From Rhodovulum sp. (lineage in GTDB: Bacteria > Pseudomonadota > Alphaproteobacteria > Rhodobacterales > Rhodobacteraceae): a stretch of DNA of 21,307 nt. Position 1 is the first letter of the stretch, and every line of letters starts with the position of its first letter. Where the stretch lies: assembly GCA_020637615.1 (NCBI GenBank), contig JACKKC010000023.1, positions 27,501 through 48,807 on the forward strand, read 5' to 3'. The position numbers and the translations under genes were made by a program. Below are positions 14,467 through 21,307 of the stretch, one piece after another. The notes beneath the pieces were generated by a model, which had not been told where the DNA came from, did no database searches, and saw only the letters and a program-made list of their open reading frames with translations.

Positions 14467-17013
14467 TTATCCCCGCATCCGCGCGCCTTCGGGATCGAAG
14501 GGCGGCTCGAGCGCGATCAGCGCCGGCCGGCGCCGCCCGAGGATCTCCACCTCGAAGAGCCCCGGCTCGGTACGCCCCGCCAGCGCCGCCGGCACGTAGC
14601 CCTGCGCCAGCGACAGGCCGACGTGATGCCCGTAGCCGCCCGAGGTCACCCAGCCCACCACCCGCCACTCGCCGTCCATACGCCCGTCGTGCTTGGGCGT
14701 CTCCGCCCCGCTCGCGTCGAAACGCGGCGCACCGTAGCCGTGCGGCGGCGCGACGGTACCGTATTCCTCGGCCACCCGCGCCCAGACCGGCTCGTCGGCC
14801 ATGACATCGGCGTCCTCGGCATCGATGACGAAAGAGACCCGCCGCAGCCGCGGCCCCGCCTCCCGCTCCCGCGCCGCCGCCTCCCGCCCGATGAAATCGG
14901 GCTTGCGCAGATCGACGAAGCGCTCCATCGCGCCTTCCTCGGCACCGTAGATCGGCCGGAGCTCGGCGAACCAGGTCGGCCAGTTCTTCTCCAGCCGCAT
15001 CGAAAGCAGCGCGCGCATCCCGAAATCCGCCAACCCGAGCGGCGCGCCCGCCGCCTGCACCGCCATGTAGAGACTGCGCAGGTAGCAGGGCTCCACCCAG
15101 ATCTCGTAGCCCAGGTCCCCGGTATAGCTGATCCGGTTGACCAGCGCCGGGCAGCCGGCCACGTCCATGGCGCGGTGGTCCATGAAGCGGAACGCCGCCC
15201 CCGAGACATCCGCGTCGACCAGCGCTGCCAGCAGCTCGCGCGACTGCGGCCCGGCGATCATCAGCCCCACCAGCCGCTGGCCCAGCCGCTCGACGCGCAC
15301 CGAGCCGTCCTTCGGCAGATGCCGCTCGAACCAGCGCATGTGATAGATCTGCGCCGCCGAGGAGCCCCAGACCATGAAGCGCTCCGGGGCCGAATGCGCC
15401 ACGGTGAAATCGCCGATCAGCTTGCCGGCGGGGTTCAGCATCGGGCTCAGCGCGAGCCTCCCTACCCGTGGCATCCTGTTTGTCAGCAGATGGTTCAGCC
15501 AGGCCTCCGCTCCCGGCCCGGTCATCTCGTATTTGGCGAAATTGGCGATCTCGGTCACGCCGACACGCTCGCGCACCGCGCGAACCTCCGCCGCCACATG
15601 CCTGAAGTCGTTGGAGCGGTGGAAGGACAGCTCGTCCCGCGGCTCCACGCCCTCCGGCGCGAACCAGAGCGGCACCTCCAGCCCCCAGGTCACGCCCATG
15701 ACCGCGCCCCTGTCCCGGGTCATCACGTCATAGAGCGGCGTCGTCTGCGCGGGACGCCCCGCCGGCAGTTCCTCATTGGGGAAGCGGATGGAGAAGCGCC
15801 GCGAATAGTTCTCGCGCACCTTGGCATTGGTATAGCGCCGCGTCGTCCATTCGCCGAAGCGCGCCACGTCCATACCGAAGACGTCGAACCCGGGATCGCC
15901 CTGCGTCATCCAGTTCGCCAGCGCGAGCCCGACTCCGCCGCCCTGGCTGAAGCCCGCCATCACCGCGCAGGCCACCCAGAAATTGGTCAGCCCCTGCACC
16001 GGGCCAACCAGCGGATTGCCGTCGGGGGCGAAGGTGAAGGGACCGTTGATCACCTGCTTGATCCCGGCGTTCTCGAGCGCCGGGAAATGCCGGAACCCCA
16101 CTTCAAGGCTCGGCGCGATGCGATCGAGATCCGGCGCCAGCAGCTCGTGGCCGAAATCCCAGGGCGTCGCCAGCGGCGACCAGGGCACCGCCGCCTTCTC
16201 GTAGGTGCCGAGCAGGATGCCGTCGCGCTCCTGGCGGGTGTAGATCTCGCCCTTGAAGTCGATCACGCCCACCAGCTCGCGCCCGGTGGCGCGGTTGTAT
16301 TCCACCACCTCCGGCATCGGCTCGGTCAGCAGGTACATGTGCTCCATGGCGAGCAGCGGCAGCTCGAGCCCCACCATGCGCCCGACCTCGCGCGCCCAGA
16401 GCCCGCCAGCGTTCACCACGTGCTCGGCGCGCACGGTCCCGGCCGCGGTGACCACGTTCCAGAGGCCGTCGGAGCCTTGCGTCAGCTCGACCACGCGGTT
16501 GCGCAGCACGATTTCGGCGCCAAGTTTCTGCGCCGCCTTGGCATAGGCATGGGTCGTGCCCGATGGGTCGAGATGGCCTTCCACCGGATCCCAGAGCGCG
16601 CCGACGAAATTCGTCTCGTCCATCAGCGGGAACATCGCGCGGGCTTCGGAGGGCGTGATGATCCCGGTCTCCATGCCGAGGCAGCGGCCCTTGGCATGGG
16701 TGAGCCGCAGGAAGTCCATGCGCTCGGGACTGTCGGCCATCATCACCCCGCCGGTGAGATGCAGCCCGCAGGACTGGCCCGATAATTCCTCCAGCTCGCG
16801 GTAGAGCGAGACGGTATAGGCCTGCAGCTTGGCCACGTTAGGATCGCCGTTCAGCGTATGGAACCCGCCCGCCGCATGCCAGGACGAACCGCTGGTCAGC
16901 TCCGAGCGCTCGATCAGCATCACGTCGCTCCAGCCGGCGCGCGCCAGATGGTAGAGCACCGAGCACCCGACCACCCCACCCCCGATGACGACGACCCGTG
17001 CCTCGCTCCGCAT
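14467..17013 (-). CDS. FAD-dependent, folate-binding demethylating dehydrogenase (dimethylglycine/sarcosine dehydrogenase-like)
   Basis: An 848-residue two-part enzyme. The N-terminal DAO-type flavin domain has the Rossmann motif GGGVVG (11-16) and SGSSWHAAGG, where His46 sits at the covalent-FAD position of dimethylglycine dehydrogenase. From about residue 430 there is a GcvT-like folate domain, with YEMTGPGAEAWLNHLL, RISYTGDLGYEIWV (about 625-637) and the PDFIGREA block. Known relatives oxidise N-methyl groups of dimethylglycine, sarcosine or similar amines and pass formaldehyde to tetrahydrofolate as 5,10-methylene-THF. The true N-methyl substrate here is open, because the Rhodobacterales have many paralogues. 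Start ATG at 17013, only 10 bases after the hydrolase stop; GAGAGG lies upstream. Confidence 0.9.
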   Translation of the reverse strand: MRSEARVVVIGGGVVGCSVLYHLARAGWSDVMLIERSELTSGSSWHAAGGFHTLNGDPNVAKLQAYTVSLYRELEELSGQSCGLHLTGGVMMADSPERMDFLRLTHAKGRCLGMETGIITPSEARAMFPLMDETNFVGALWDPVEGHLDPSGTTHAYAKAAQKLGAEIVLRNRVVELTQGSDGLWNVVTAAGTVRAEHVVNAGGLWAREVGRMVGLELPLLAMEHMYLLTEPMPEVVEYNRATGRELVGVIDFKGEIYTRQERDGILLGTYEKAAVPWSPLATPWDFGHELLAPDLDRIAPSLEVGFRHFPALENAGIKQVINGPFTFAPDGNPLVGPVQGLTNFWVACAVMAGFSQGGGVGLALANWMTQGDPGFDVFGMDVARFGEWTTRRYTNAKVRENYSRRFSIRFPNEELPAGRPAQTTPLYDVMTRDRGAVMGVTWGLEVPLWFAPEGVEPRDELSFHRSNDFRHVAAEVRAVRERVGVTEIANFAKYEMTGPGAEAWLNHLLTNRMPRVGRLALSPMLNPAGKLIGDFTVAHSAPERFMVWGSSAAQIYHMRWFERHLPKDGSVRVERLGQRLVGLMIAGPQSRELLAALVDADVSGAAFRFMDHRAMDVAGCPALVNRISYTGDLGYEIWVEPCYLRSLYMAVQAAGAPLGLADFGMRALLSMRLEKNWPTWFAELRPIYGAEEGAMERFVDLRKPDFIGREAAAREREAGPRLRRVSFVIDAEDADVMADEPVWARVAEEYGTVAPPHGYGAPRFDASGAETPKHDGRMDGEWRVVGWVTSGGYGHHVGLSLAQGYVPAALAGRTEPGLFEVEILGRRRPALIALEPPFDPEGARMRG

Positions 17014-17023
17014 CCTTCGCCTC

Positions 17024-17833
17024 TCAGTCTCCGAGCAGCGCCGCGACCAGATCCGACTCCGGATCGGTCAGCGGATCGATCACGCTGAAATGATGGTGGC
17101 CGGCGACGATCGTCTGCGCCATCTCAGCCCCGAGCCCGGTCCAGACATTGGCGAGCAGCGTCGTCTGCCGGACGAATTCCGGCCGCTCGGCGTCGCCGAC
17201 CCAGGCATGGACCGCCACGCCCGGCAAGGGCCAGAGCAGCGCCGGGCTCTCCGCCGCCGCCTGCGCCCGGTCCAGCCTGAGCACCGAGTTCAACTTCGTC
17301 GCGAGCAGCGGCCGCAGGTCGTGCAGGCCGCTGATCGAGACCACCCGCCGGAGCCGCTCCAGCACCTCGCCGGTCAGGCTGCTGTCCGCGCAGACCTGCC
17401 GCGTCACCAGATGCCCGCCCGCCGAATGCCCGGCCAGCACGATCGGCCCCGCGACCAGATCCGCCGCGCGCAGGACCGCCGCCCCGATGCTGCGGGTGAT
17501 CGCGGCGACCCGCACCTCGGGCGCCAGGGCATAGCCCGGCATCGCCACCGCCCAGCCGCGCCCCAGCGCGCCGGCGGCGTATTGGGACCAGGCGCCTCGG
17601 TCGAACTCGCACCAATAGCCGCCGTGCACGAAGATCAGGAGGCCCTCGGGCCGGCCCTCGGGCAGGAAGAGGTCGATCCGGTCGCGCGGATGGCGGCCGT
17701 AGGCGATGCCCTCGCGCAGCCTGCCCGGCGCGAAGGCCGCCCGATAGAGCCGCGGCGCCTCGAGGTCGGGCCAGCCCGCGCCGCCGGGGATGTGCGCGCC
17801 GTTGGCATAGGCGTCATCCCAGTCGGCGATCAT
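17024..17833 (-). CDS. Alpha/beta hydrolase, arylformamidase (AFMID)-like
   Basis: A 269-residue serine hydrolase. HGGYW at 70-74 forms the oxyanion hole, GHSAGG holds the nucleophile Ser137, and the HHHF cluster at 246-249 supplies the likely catalytic histidine. SISGLHDLRPLLATKLNSVL followed by SPALL, then a VGDAERPEFVRQ segment, resembles eukaryotic kynurenine formamidase (AFMID/BNA7) more than typical bacterial esterases. It could therefore cleave an N-formyl or similar amide or ester. No other kynurenine-pathway gene is visible. The ATG at 17833 shares its A with the stop of the preceding Lrp-like gene (TGATG), so translation is coupled. Substrate assignment is inference; esterase/lipase is the alternative. 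Confidence 0.85.
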   Translation of the reverse strand: MIADWDDAYANGAHIPGGAGWPDLEAPRLYRAAFAPGRLREGIAYGRHPRDRIDLFLPEGRPEGLLIFVHGGYWCEFDRGAWSQYAAGALGRGWAVAMPGYALAPEVRVAAITRSIGAAVLRAADLVAGPIVLAGHSAGGHLVTRQVCADSSLTGEVLERLRRVVSISGLHDLRPLLATKLNSVLRLDRAQAAAESPALLWPLPGVAVHAWVGDAERPEFVRQTTLLANVWTGLGAEMAQTIVAGHHHFSVIDPLTDPESDLVAALLGD

Positions 17834-18069
17834 CAGAAGGCCTTGAAGGTCAGCGTGGTCAGGCTGCGGTCCACATGCGGGATGTCGCGGATGCGCTCGT
17901 TGACGAAATGGCCGATGTCCTGGCCCTCGGGGATATAGACCTTCATCAGCAGGTCGTATTCGCCGGAGGTCGAATAGAGCTCCGAGACGAACTCCCGGTC
18001 ATAGATCGCATCGGCCACCTCGTAGGTGCGGCCGGGTCTGCAACGCAGCTGGACGAATACGCAAATCAA
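17833..18069 (-). CDS. Stand-alone Lrp/AsnC ligand-binding (RAM) domain protein
   Basis: A 78-residue protein consisting only of the effector-binding domain of Lrp/AsnC regulators, with no DNA-binding helix-turn-helix. ICVFVQLRCRPGRTYEVADAI, SELYSTSGEYDLLMKVYIPEG, DIGHFVNERI and the C-terminal TLTTLTFKAF are the complete domain at normal stand-alone length. Such proteins bind amino acids as oligomers and may modulate partner enzymes or full-length Lrp proteins. The start is TTG at 18069 with GGAGGG six bases upstream; an ORF extension to 18120 adds residues that family members lack. It is the first gene of the operon and is divergent from gcdH. It plausibly senses the amino acid or amine handled by the downstream enzymes. 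Confidence 0.88.
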   Translation of the reverse strand: MICVFVQLRCRPGRTYEVADAIYDREFVSELYSTSGEYDLLMKVYIPEGQDIGHFVNERIRDIPHVDRSLTTLTFKAF

Positions 18070-18091
18070 GATCTTCCCTCCGGTTTTCGCC

Positions 18092-18120
18092 ACAGTGCCG
18101 CGCCGCGGGCCGCCATGCAA
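18092..18120 (-). promoter_or_regulatory. Candidate promoter of the Lrp-like/hydrolase/flavoprotein/sulfotransferase operon
   Basis: On the minus strand, TTGCAT (18120-18115), a 17-base spacer and CACTGT (18097-18092). RNA would start near 18085, leaving a leader of about 16 bases that still contains the GGAGGG site of the first gene. The -10 resembles the TACTGT of arsR. Confidence 0.4.
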
Positions 18121-18218
18121 TGTGCATCCCGCCGGTGGCCGGGGGCCCCGCCCCCTTGCGGCCTTTCCGGGCCCCCTCCCGTGCCTGGCGCGCGCTTCGG
18201 CCCGCGGAACCGTCGCGC

Positions 18219-18247
18219 TTGCCGGGCGCCACGGCCCGGCCTAGGCT
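18219..18247 (+). promoter_or_regulatory. Candidate promoter of gcdH
   Basis: TTGCCG (18219-18224), a 17-base spacer and TAGGCT (18242-18247). RNA would begin near 18254, just before the GGAGG at 18261-18265. It closely matches in form the element proposed for the FAS1 gene. Confidence 0.45.
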
Positions 18248-18270
18248 CGCCGACGACCCCGGAGGCCCCG

Positions 18271-19488
18271 ATGCCCGAGACGAACGCGCCCGAAACCGCC
18301 CGCGCCAGGCCGACTGCCTTCGCCTGGGACGATCCCTTCGCGCTGGAGGATCAACTCACCGCCGAGGAGCGCATGATCCGCGACACCGCCCGCGCCTATG
18401 CCCAGGACCGGCTGGCGAGCCGGGTCAGGGAGGCGAACCGGACGGAAACGTTCGACCGCGACATCATGACGGAACTGGGCGAAATGGGCCTGCTCGGCCC
18501 CACGATCCCCGAGGAATTCGGCGGCGCTGGCGCCGGCTATGTCGCCTATGGCCTGATCGCGCGCGAGATCGAGCGCGTCGACAGCGGCTATCGCTCGGCC
18601 ATGTCGGTTCAGTCGTCGCTGGTGATGCACCCGATCTTCGCCTATGGCACCGACGAGCAGCGCGCCCGCTATCTGCCAGGGCTCGCCAGCGGCACCTCGA
18701 TCGGCGCCTTCGGCCTGACCGAGCCCGATGCCGGCTCCGACCCCGGCGCCATGACCACCCGCGCCCGTCCCGCGGACGGCGGCTATGTCCTCACGGGCAC
18801 CAAGACCTGGATCACCAACGCGCCCGTCGCCGACGTGCTGATCGTCTGGGCGAAATCCGAATCCCACGGTGGAAGGATCCGCGGCTTCATCGTGGAGCGC
18901 GGCATGAAGGGGCTGCAGACGCCGAAGATAGAAGGGAAGTTCTCGCTCCGGGCCTCGGTCACCGGCATGATCGCCATGGACGAGGTCTTCGTGCCGGAGG
19001 CCGGCCTGTTGCCGCATGCGGAAGGCCTTGCCGGTCCCTTCGGCTGCCTCAACCGCGCCCGCTACGGGATCGCCTGGGGCGTCATGGGCGCGGCCGAATT
19101 CTGCTGGCATGCGGCACGCGCCTATACGCTCGACCGCAGGCAGTTCGGCCGGCCGCTGGCCCAGACCCAGCTCGTCCAGCGCAAGCTCGCCGACATGCAG
19201 ACCGAGATCGCGCTCGGCCTGCAGGGCGCGCTCCGCCTCGGCCGGCTCTTCGAGGAGGGCCGCGCCCCGTCCGAGCTGATCAGCCTCTGCAAGCGCAACA
19301 ATTGCGGCAAGGCGCTCGACATCGCGCGGGTCTCCCGCGACATGCATGGCGGCAACGGCATCTCGGACGAATACGGCGTCATCCGGCACGTGATGAACCT
19401 CGAGGCGGTGAACACTTACGAGGGCACCCACGACATCCACGCGCTGATCCTCGGCCGGGCCCAGACCGGGCTGCAGGCGTTCTTCTGA
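18271..19488 (+). CDS. gcdH: Glutaryl-CoA dehydrogenase
   Basis: A 405-residue FAD acyl-CoA dehydrogenase that oxidises and decarboxylates glutaryl-CoA to crotonyl-CoA in lysine, tryptophan and dicarboxylate breakdown. It closely matches mitochondrial GCDH as I remember it. SGYRSAMSVQSSLVMHP contains the Arg and Ser that bind the glutaryl carboxylate. FGLTEPDAGSDPG and TGTKTWITNAPVAD are the FAD contacts. GPFGCLNRARYGIAWGVMGA is typical, and NTYEGTHDIHALILGRA carries the catalytic base Glu384. The ATG at 18271 has GGAGG five bases upstream. It is divergent from the Lrp-like operon. The SLC13 transporter lies 300 bases downstream on the same strand and might import a dicarboxylate for this pathway, but that link is only positional. 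Confidence 0.95.
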   Translation: MPETNAPETARARPTAFAWDDPFALEDQLTAEERMIRDTARAYAQDRLASRVREANRTETFDRDIMTELGEMGLLGPTIPEEFGGAGAGYVAYGLIAREIERVDSGYRSAMSVQSSLVMHPIFAYGTDEQRARYLPGLASGTSIGAFGLTEPDAGSDPGAMTTRARPADGGYVLTGTKTWITNAPVADVLIVWAKSESHGGRIRGFIVERGMKGLQTPKIEGKFSLRASVTGMIAMDEVFVPEAGLLPHAEGLAGPFGCLNRARYGIAWGVMGAAEFCWHAARAYTLDRRQFGRPLAQTQLVQRKLADMQTEIALGLQGALRLGRLFEEGRAPSELISLCKRNNCGKALDIARVSRDMHGGNGISDEYGVIRHVMNLEAVNTYEGTHDIHALILGRAQTGLQAFF

Positions 19489-19788
19489 AACCGACCCTTT
19501 GCCGCGAGGAGTGCATGGACCATCGCCGGAAGCCCGTCGTCGGGCCTTGCCGCCAGGGGAGCGTCACCATGCGCAAGCGCCGGTCCGACCAAGGCCCGGC
19601 CTGCACGCGCATTCGCGCGCCGGCCATCGCCGCCACGCGCGAGGATCTCGACCCGGAGCCGACGGTCGATCTCGGCCGGATGCGCGGCAATTACCATTCG
19701 GCGGTCGCGCCCCCTTCGGGCGGTCGCGCGGAACCGGGCCGGGGCTGACCTTGGCGCGTGTCCGCGCTCCGGACCGGGAGGGTCGTTC
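19489..19788. other. Intergenic region between gcdH and the SLC13 transporter, with a short tandem repeat
   Basis: 300 bases without a gene I would support. A hairpin GCCCG-TCGT-CGGGC (19532-19545) about 43 bases after gcdH may end its transcript weakly. GCGGTCGCGC occurs twice, at 19701-19710 and 19720-19729 (19-bp period), flanking a small hairpin CGCCC-ccttc-GGGCG (19708-19722). These lie 60-90 bases before the transporter start, where a regulatory site could be. Confidence 0.45.
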
Positions 19789-21021
19789 TTGGACCTGACC
19801 CTCCTCGTCTTCCTGCTCGTCTATGTCGCGATGGGACTGGGGCATCTGCCGGGCTTCAACGTCGACCGCACTGGGGCGGCGATCGTCGGGGCGCTGGCGC
19901 TGATGGCGGCGGAACGCATCACCCCGGCCGACGCCTGGACGGCGATCGACTACCGGACGATCGGAATGCTCTTCGGGCTGATGGTGGTCTCCTCGGCCTT
20001 CGCCGTGTCCGGATTCTACGACTGGACGGCCCGGCGGGTGGGCGCGCTCGAGGTTCGCCCGCCGGCGCTGCTCGCGATCCTCGTTCTCGTCGCCGGCGGG
20101 CTCTCGGCGCTCCTCACCAACGATGTCGTCGTGGTCGCCATGACGCCGCTGCTCGTCTCGATCACTCTGGCTCGCGGACTCAACCCGGTGCCGTTCCTGC
20201 TCGCCTTCTGCTTCGCCGCCAATACCGGCTCGGCCGCCACGATCATCGGCAGCCCGCAGAACATGATCGCGGCCCAGGGGCTCGGGCTTTCCTTCAACGG
20301 CTATCTGCGCGCGGCCCTCGTGCCGGCGGTCCTGTCCCTGCCGGTCGTCTGGGCGGTGCTCGCGTTCCTCTATCGCGGCCGCTGGCAGCTGGAGGAACCG
20401 CGCGGCAGCGCGGCGCCGCTCCCGCCCGCCGCCTTCGACCGCGTCGAGACCGCGAAGGCCGCCGCCGTCACGCTCGGCGTGGTCGCGGCCTTCGTGCTGA
20501 GCGACTGGCCGAGGGAGCTGATCGCGCTGACCGGGGCGAGCCTCCTGCTCGTCAACCGCAAGATCGCCTCGACCGACATGCTCGGGCATGTGGACGGCAA
20601 CCTGCTGCTGATGCTCATGGGCCTCTTCGTGGTCAATGCGGCGATGGCCGCGACCGGCCTGCCGCAGCAGGTTCTCGCCGGGCTGCGCGGCGCGGGGATC
20701 GATCTGCACGAGCCGCTGCCGCTGCTCCTGGTGGTCTCGGCGCTGAGCAACGTGGTGGGCAACAATCCCGCGGTGATGCTGCTCGTGCCCTTCCTGCACG
20801 CGGGCGGCGATCCCGAGGCCCTCGGTGCCGCACTGGCGCTCGGGACCGGCTTCTCGAGCAACCTGATCGTCTTCGGCAGCCTCGCCGGGATCATCGTGGT
20901 GGAGCAGGCGGCGAAGCAGGGCGTCCCGATCGGGTTCGGCGAATTCGCGCGGGCGGGCCTGCCCGTGGCACTCGCCTGCCTGGCGCTCGCGGCCGTCTGG
21001 ATCGCGGCCTTCGTCGCCTGA
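19789..21021 (+). CDS. SLC13/ArsB-NhaD-type anion or dicarboxylate transporter
   Basis: A 410-residue inner-membrane protein with about ten to eleven hydrophobic helices and two inverted halves. Each half has a re-entrant signature: GGLSALLTNDVVVVAMTPLL with AANTGSAATIIGSPQNM (about residues 105-160), and SALSNVVGNNPAVMLLVPFL with GTGFSSNLIVFGS (about 320-370). This is the ion-transporter superfamily layout of SLC13 and ArsB proteins. Substrates in the family include dicarboxylates, sulfate, arsenite and Na+/H+, so I do not name one. The start is TTG at 19789 with GGGAGGG at 19776-19782, six bases upstream. No arsenic genes are nearby. A hairpin with a T-rich tail follows about 100 bases after the stop. 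Confidence 0.87.
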   Translation: MDLTLLVFLLVYVAMGLGHLPGFNVDRTGAAIVGALALMAAERITPADAWTAIDYRTIGMLFGLMVVSSAFAVSGFYDWTARRVGALEVRPPALLAILVLVAGGLSALLTNDVVVVAMTPLLVSITLARGLNPVPFLLAFCFAANTGSAATIIGSPQNMIAAQGLGLSFNGYLRAALVPAVLSLPVVWAVLAFLYRGRWQLEEPRGSAAPLPPAAFDRVETAKAAAVTLGVVAAFVLSDWPRELIALTGASLLLVNRKIASTDMLGHVDGNLLLMLMGLFVVNAAMAATGLPQQVLAGLRGAGIDLHEPLPLLLVVSALSNVVGNNPAVMLLVPFLHAGGDPEALGAALALGTGFSSNLIVFGSLAGIIVVEQAAKQGVPIGFGEFARAGLPVALACLALAAVWIAAFVA

Positions 21022-21121
21022 CCCGCAGGCCGCCGCGCATGCCGTTGCCGCCGCCGCAGGTCCGCTGCGCGCCGTTCATACGCATCGCGCCCGATCGGTT
21101 CGGCGCACCGGCCCGGGATGG

Positions 21122-21144
21122 TGTCCCGCAGCGGGACATTGTTT
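21122..21144 (+). terminator. Palindrome TGTCCCGCAGCGGGACA (copy 2) with T-rich tail; possible terminator of the SLC13 gene
   Basis: The 17-bp palindrome at 21122-21138 can fold as a 7-bp stem with a CAG loop. It is followed by TTGTTT, so it could act as an intrinsic terminator for the transporter gene. Because the same palindrome also lies at 1026-1042, where termination makes no sense, it may instead be a dispersed repeat or protein-binding site. Confidence 0.5.
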
Positions 21145-21172
21145 AACATGCTGTTATTACACGATTTTTTCA
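21139..21172. other. AT-rich segment with inverted repeat TAACA-TGC-TGTTA
   Basis: Three quarters A+T in a region otherwise about 70% G+C. It contains a perfect inverted repeat TAACA (21144-21148) / TGTTA (21152-21156) and a T6 run (21165-21170). It lies between the converging ends of the SLC13 and mgtE-like genes. Confidence 0.5.
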
Positions 21173-21217
21173 GAGGCCGCGGAATGAGCGCCTCGGACAG
21201 GCGCGACGCGGCGCGGA

Positions 21218-21307
21218 TCAGAGCAGCATCGCGCCTGCGAGGCCGAGGAAGGCGAAGAAGCCGAAGACATCGGTGATCGTGGTCACGAAGGTGCCCGAGG
21301 CGAGCGC
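21218..21307 (-). CDS. C-terminal fragment of a probable MgtE-type magnesium transporter (cut by window edge)
   Basis: Only the last 29 codons and the stop are inside the window. They read ALASGTFVTTITDVFGFFAFLG and then a short hydrophobic end. The P-F/T-F-VTT-I-TDV-GF pattern followed by a final hydrophobic helix is the usual C-terminus of MgtE, an inner-membrane Mg2+ channel. The reading frame has the GC-rich third-position pattern of the neighbours. Identification rests on a short segment, so it is probable rather than certain. Confidence 0.65.
   Translation of the reverse strand, partial: ALASGTFVTTITDVFGFFAFLGLAGAMLL

Noticed and set aside
14380..16785. 801-codon open frame on the plus strand
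   Set aside because: Antisense to the flavoprotein gene. The product is a His/Arg/Pro-rich string without domains, caused by high GC content.
18070..18270. Riboswitch between the Lrp-like gene and gcdH
   Set aside because: Predicted leaders on both sides are about 16 bases, too short for a riboswitch, and no known class is recognisable.
19515..19748. 77-codon ORF after gcdH, with GAGGAG upstream of its ATG
   Set aside because: The ribosome-site match is tempting, but the product is low-complexity, has no recognisable domain, and contains the tandem repeat and hairpin. I leave it as unproven; ribosome profiling or conservation would change this.

Overview
The window is very GC-rich (roughly 70% G+C by eye), with strongly GC-biased third codon positions, good GGAGG-type ribosome sites and frequent GTG/TTG starts. 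The gene families point to an alphaproteobacterium, most likely of the Rhodobacterales: DUF1194 VWA protein, DUF2927 lipoprotein, a folate-domain dimethylglycine-dehydrogenase-like flavoprotein, a stand-alone Lrp/AsnC ligand-binding protein and GcdH. I recognise no phage, insertion sequence, CRISPR array, rRNA or tRNA. It reads as ordinary chromosome with small functional islands.

Layout. 1-920 (-): msrP, cut by the left edge. 1239-2737 (+): a FAS1 lipoprotein and a PLP-dependent threonine/serine-dehydratase-like enzyme. 2750-4864 (-): YdjA-type nitroreductase, EI24/CysZ-like membrane protein (4-nt overlap with the nitroreductase) and a secreted VWA protein. 4934-6354 (-): GNAT acetyltransferase and a CX5R phosphatase, also with a 4-nt overlap. 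Divergent from these is an MT-A70 adenine methyltransferase (6464-7099, +). 7446-9227 (-): aspS. 9465-10236 (+): an ArsR repressor overlapping an SRPBCC gene, under a tandem palindromic operator. 10243-11034 (-): a DUF2927 lipoprotein. 11190-12944 (+): ureE-ureF-ureG with no urease structural genes beside them. About 600 bases of hairpin-rich non-coding DNA with an AT-rich island follow. 13543-18069 (-): a tight four-gene operon, in transcription order Lrp/AsnC ligand-binding domain, arylformamidase-like alpha/beta hydrolase, DMGDH-like flavoprotein and SULT-type sulfotransferase. 18271-19488 (+): gcdH. 19789-21021 (+): a SLC13/ArsB-type anion transporter. 21218-21307 (-): the last 29 codons of what looks like mgtE.

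Most interesting points: (i) the four-gene operon, an unusual pairing of folate-linked demethylation chemistry with a eukaryote-like formamidase fold and a eukaryote-like PAPS sulfotransferase; (ii) a perfect 17-bp palindrome, TGTCCCGCWGCGGGACA, at two intergenic sites 20 kb apart; (iii) an ArsR promoter in which two GTAAG-N6-CTTAC palindromes cover the -10 region and start codon of an apparently leaderless gene; (iv) ureEFG separated from ureDABC. All function calls rest on recognition of motifs and family resemblance by reading; no search was run.
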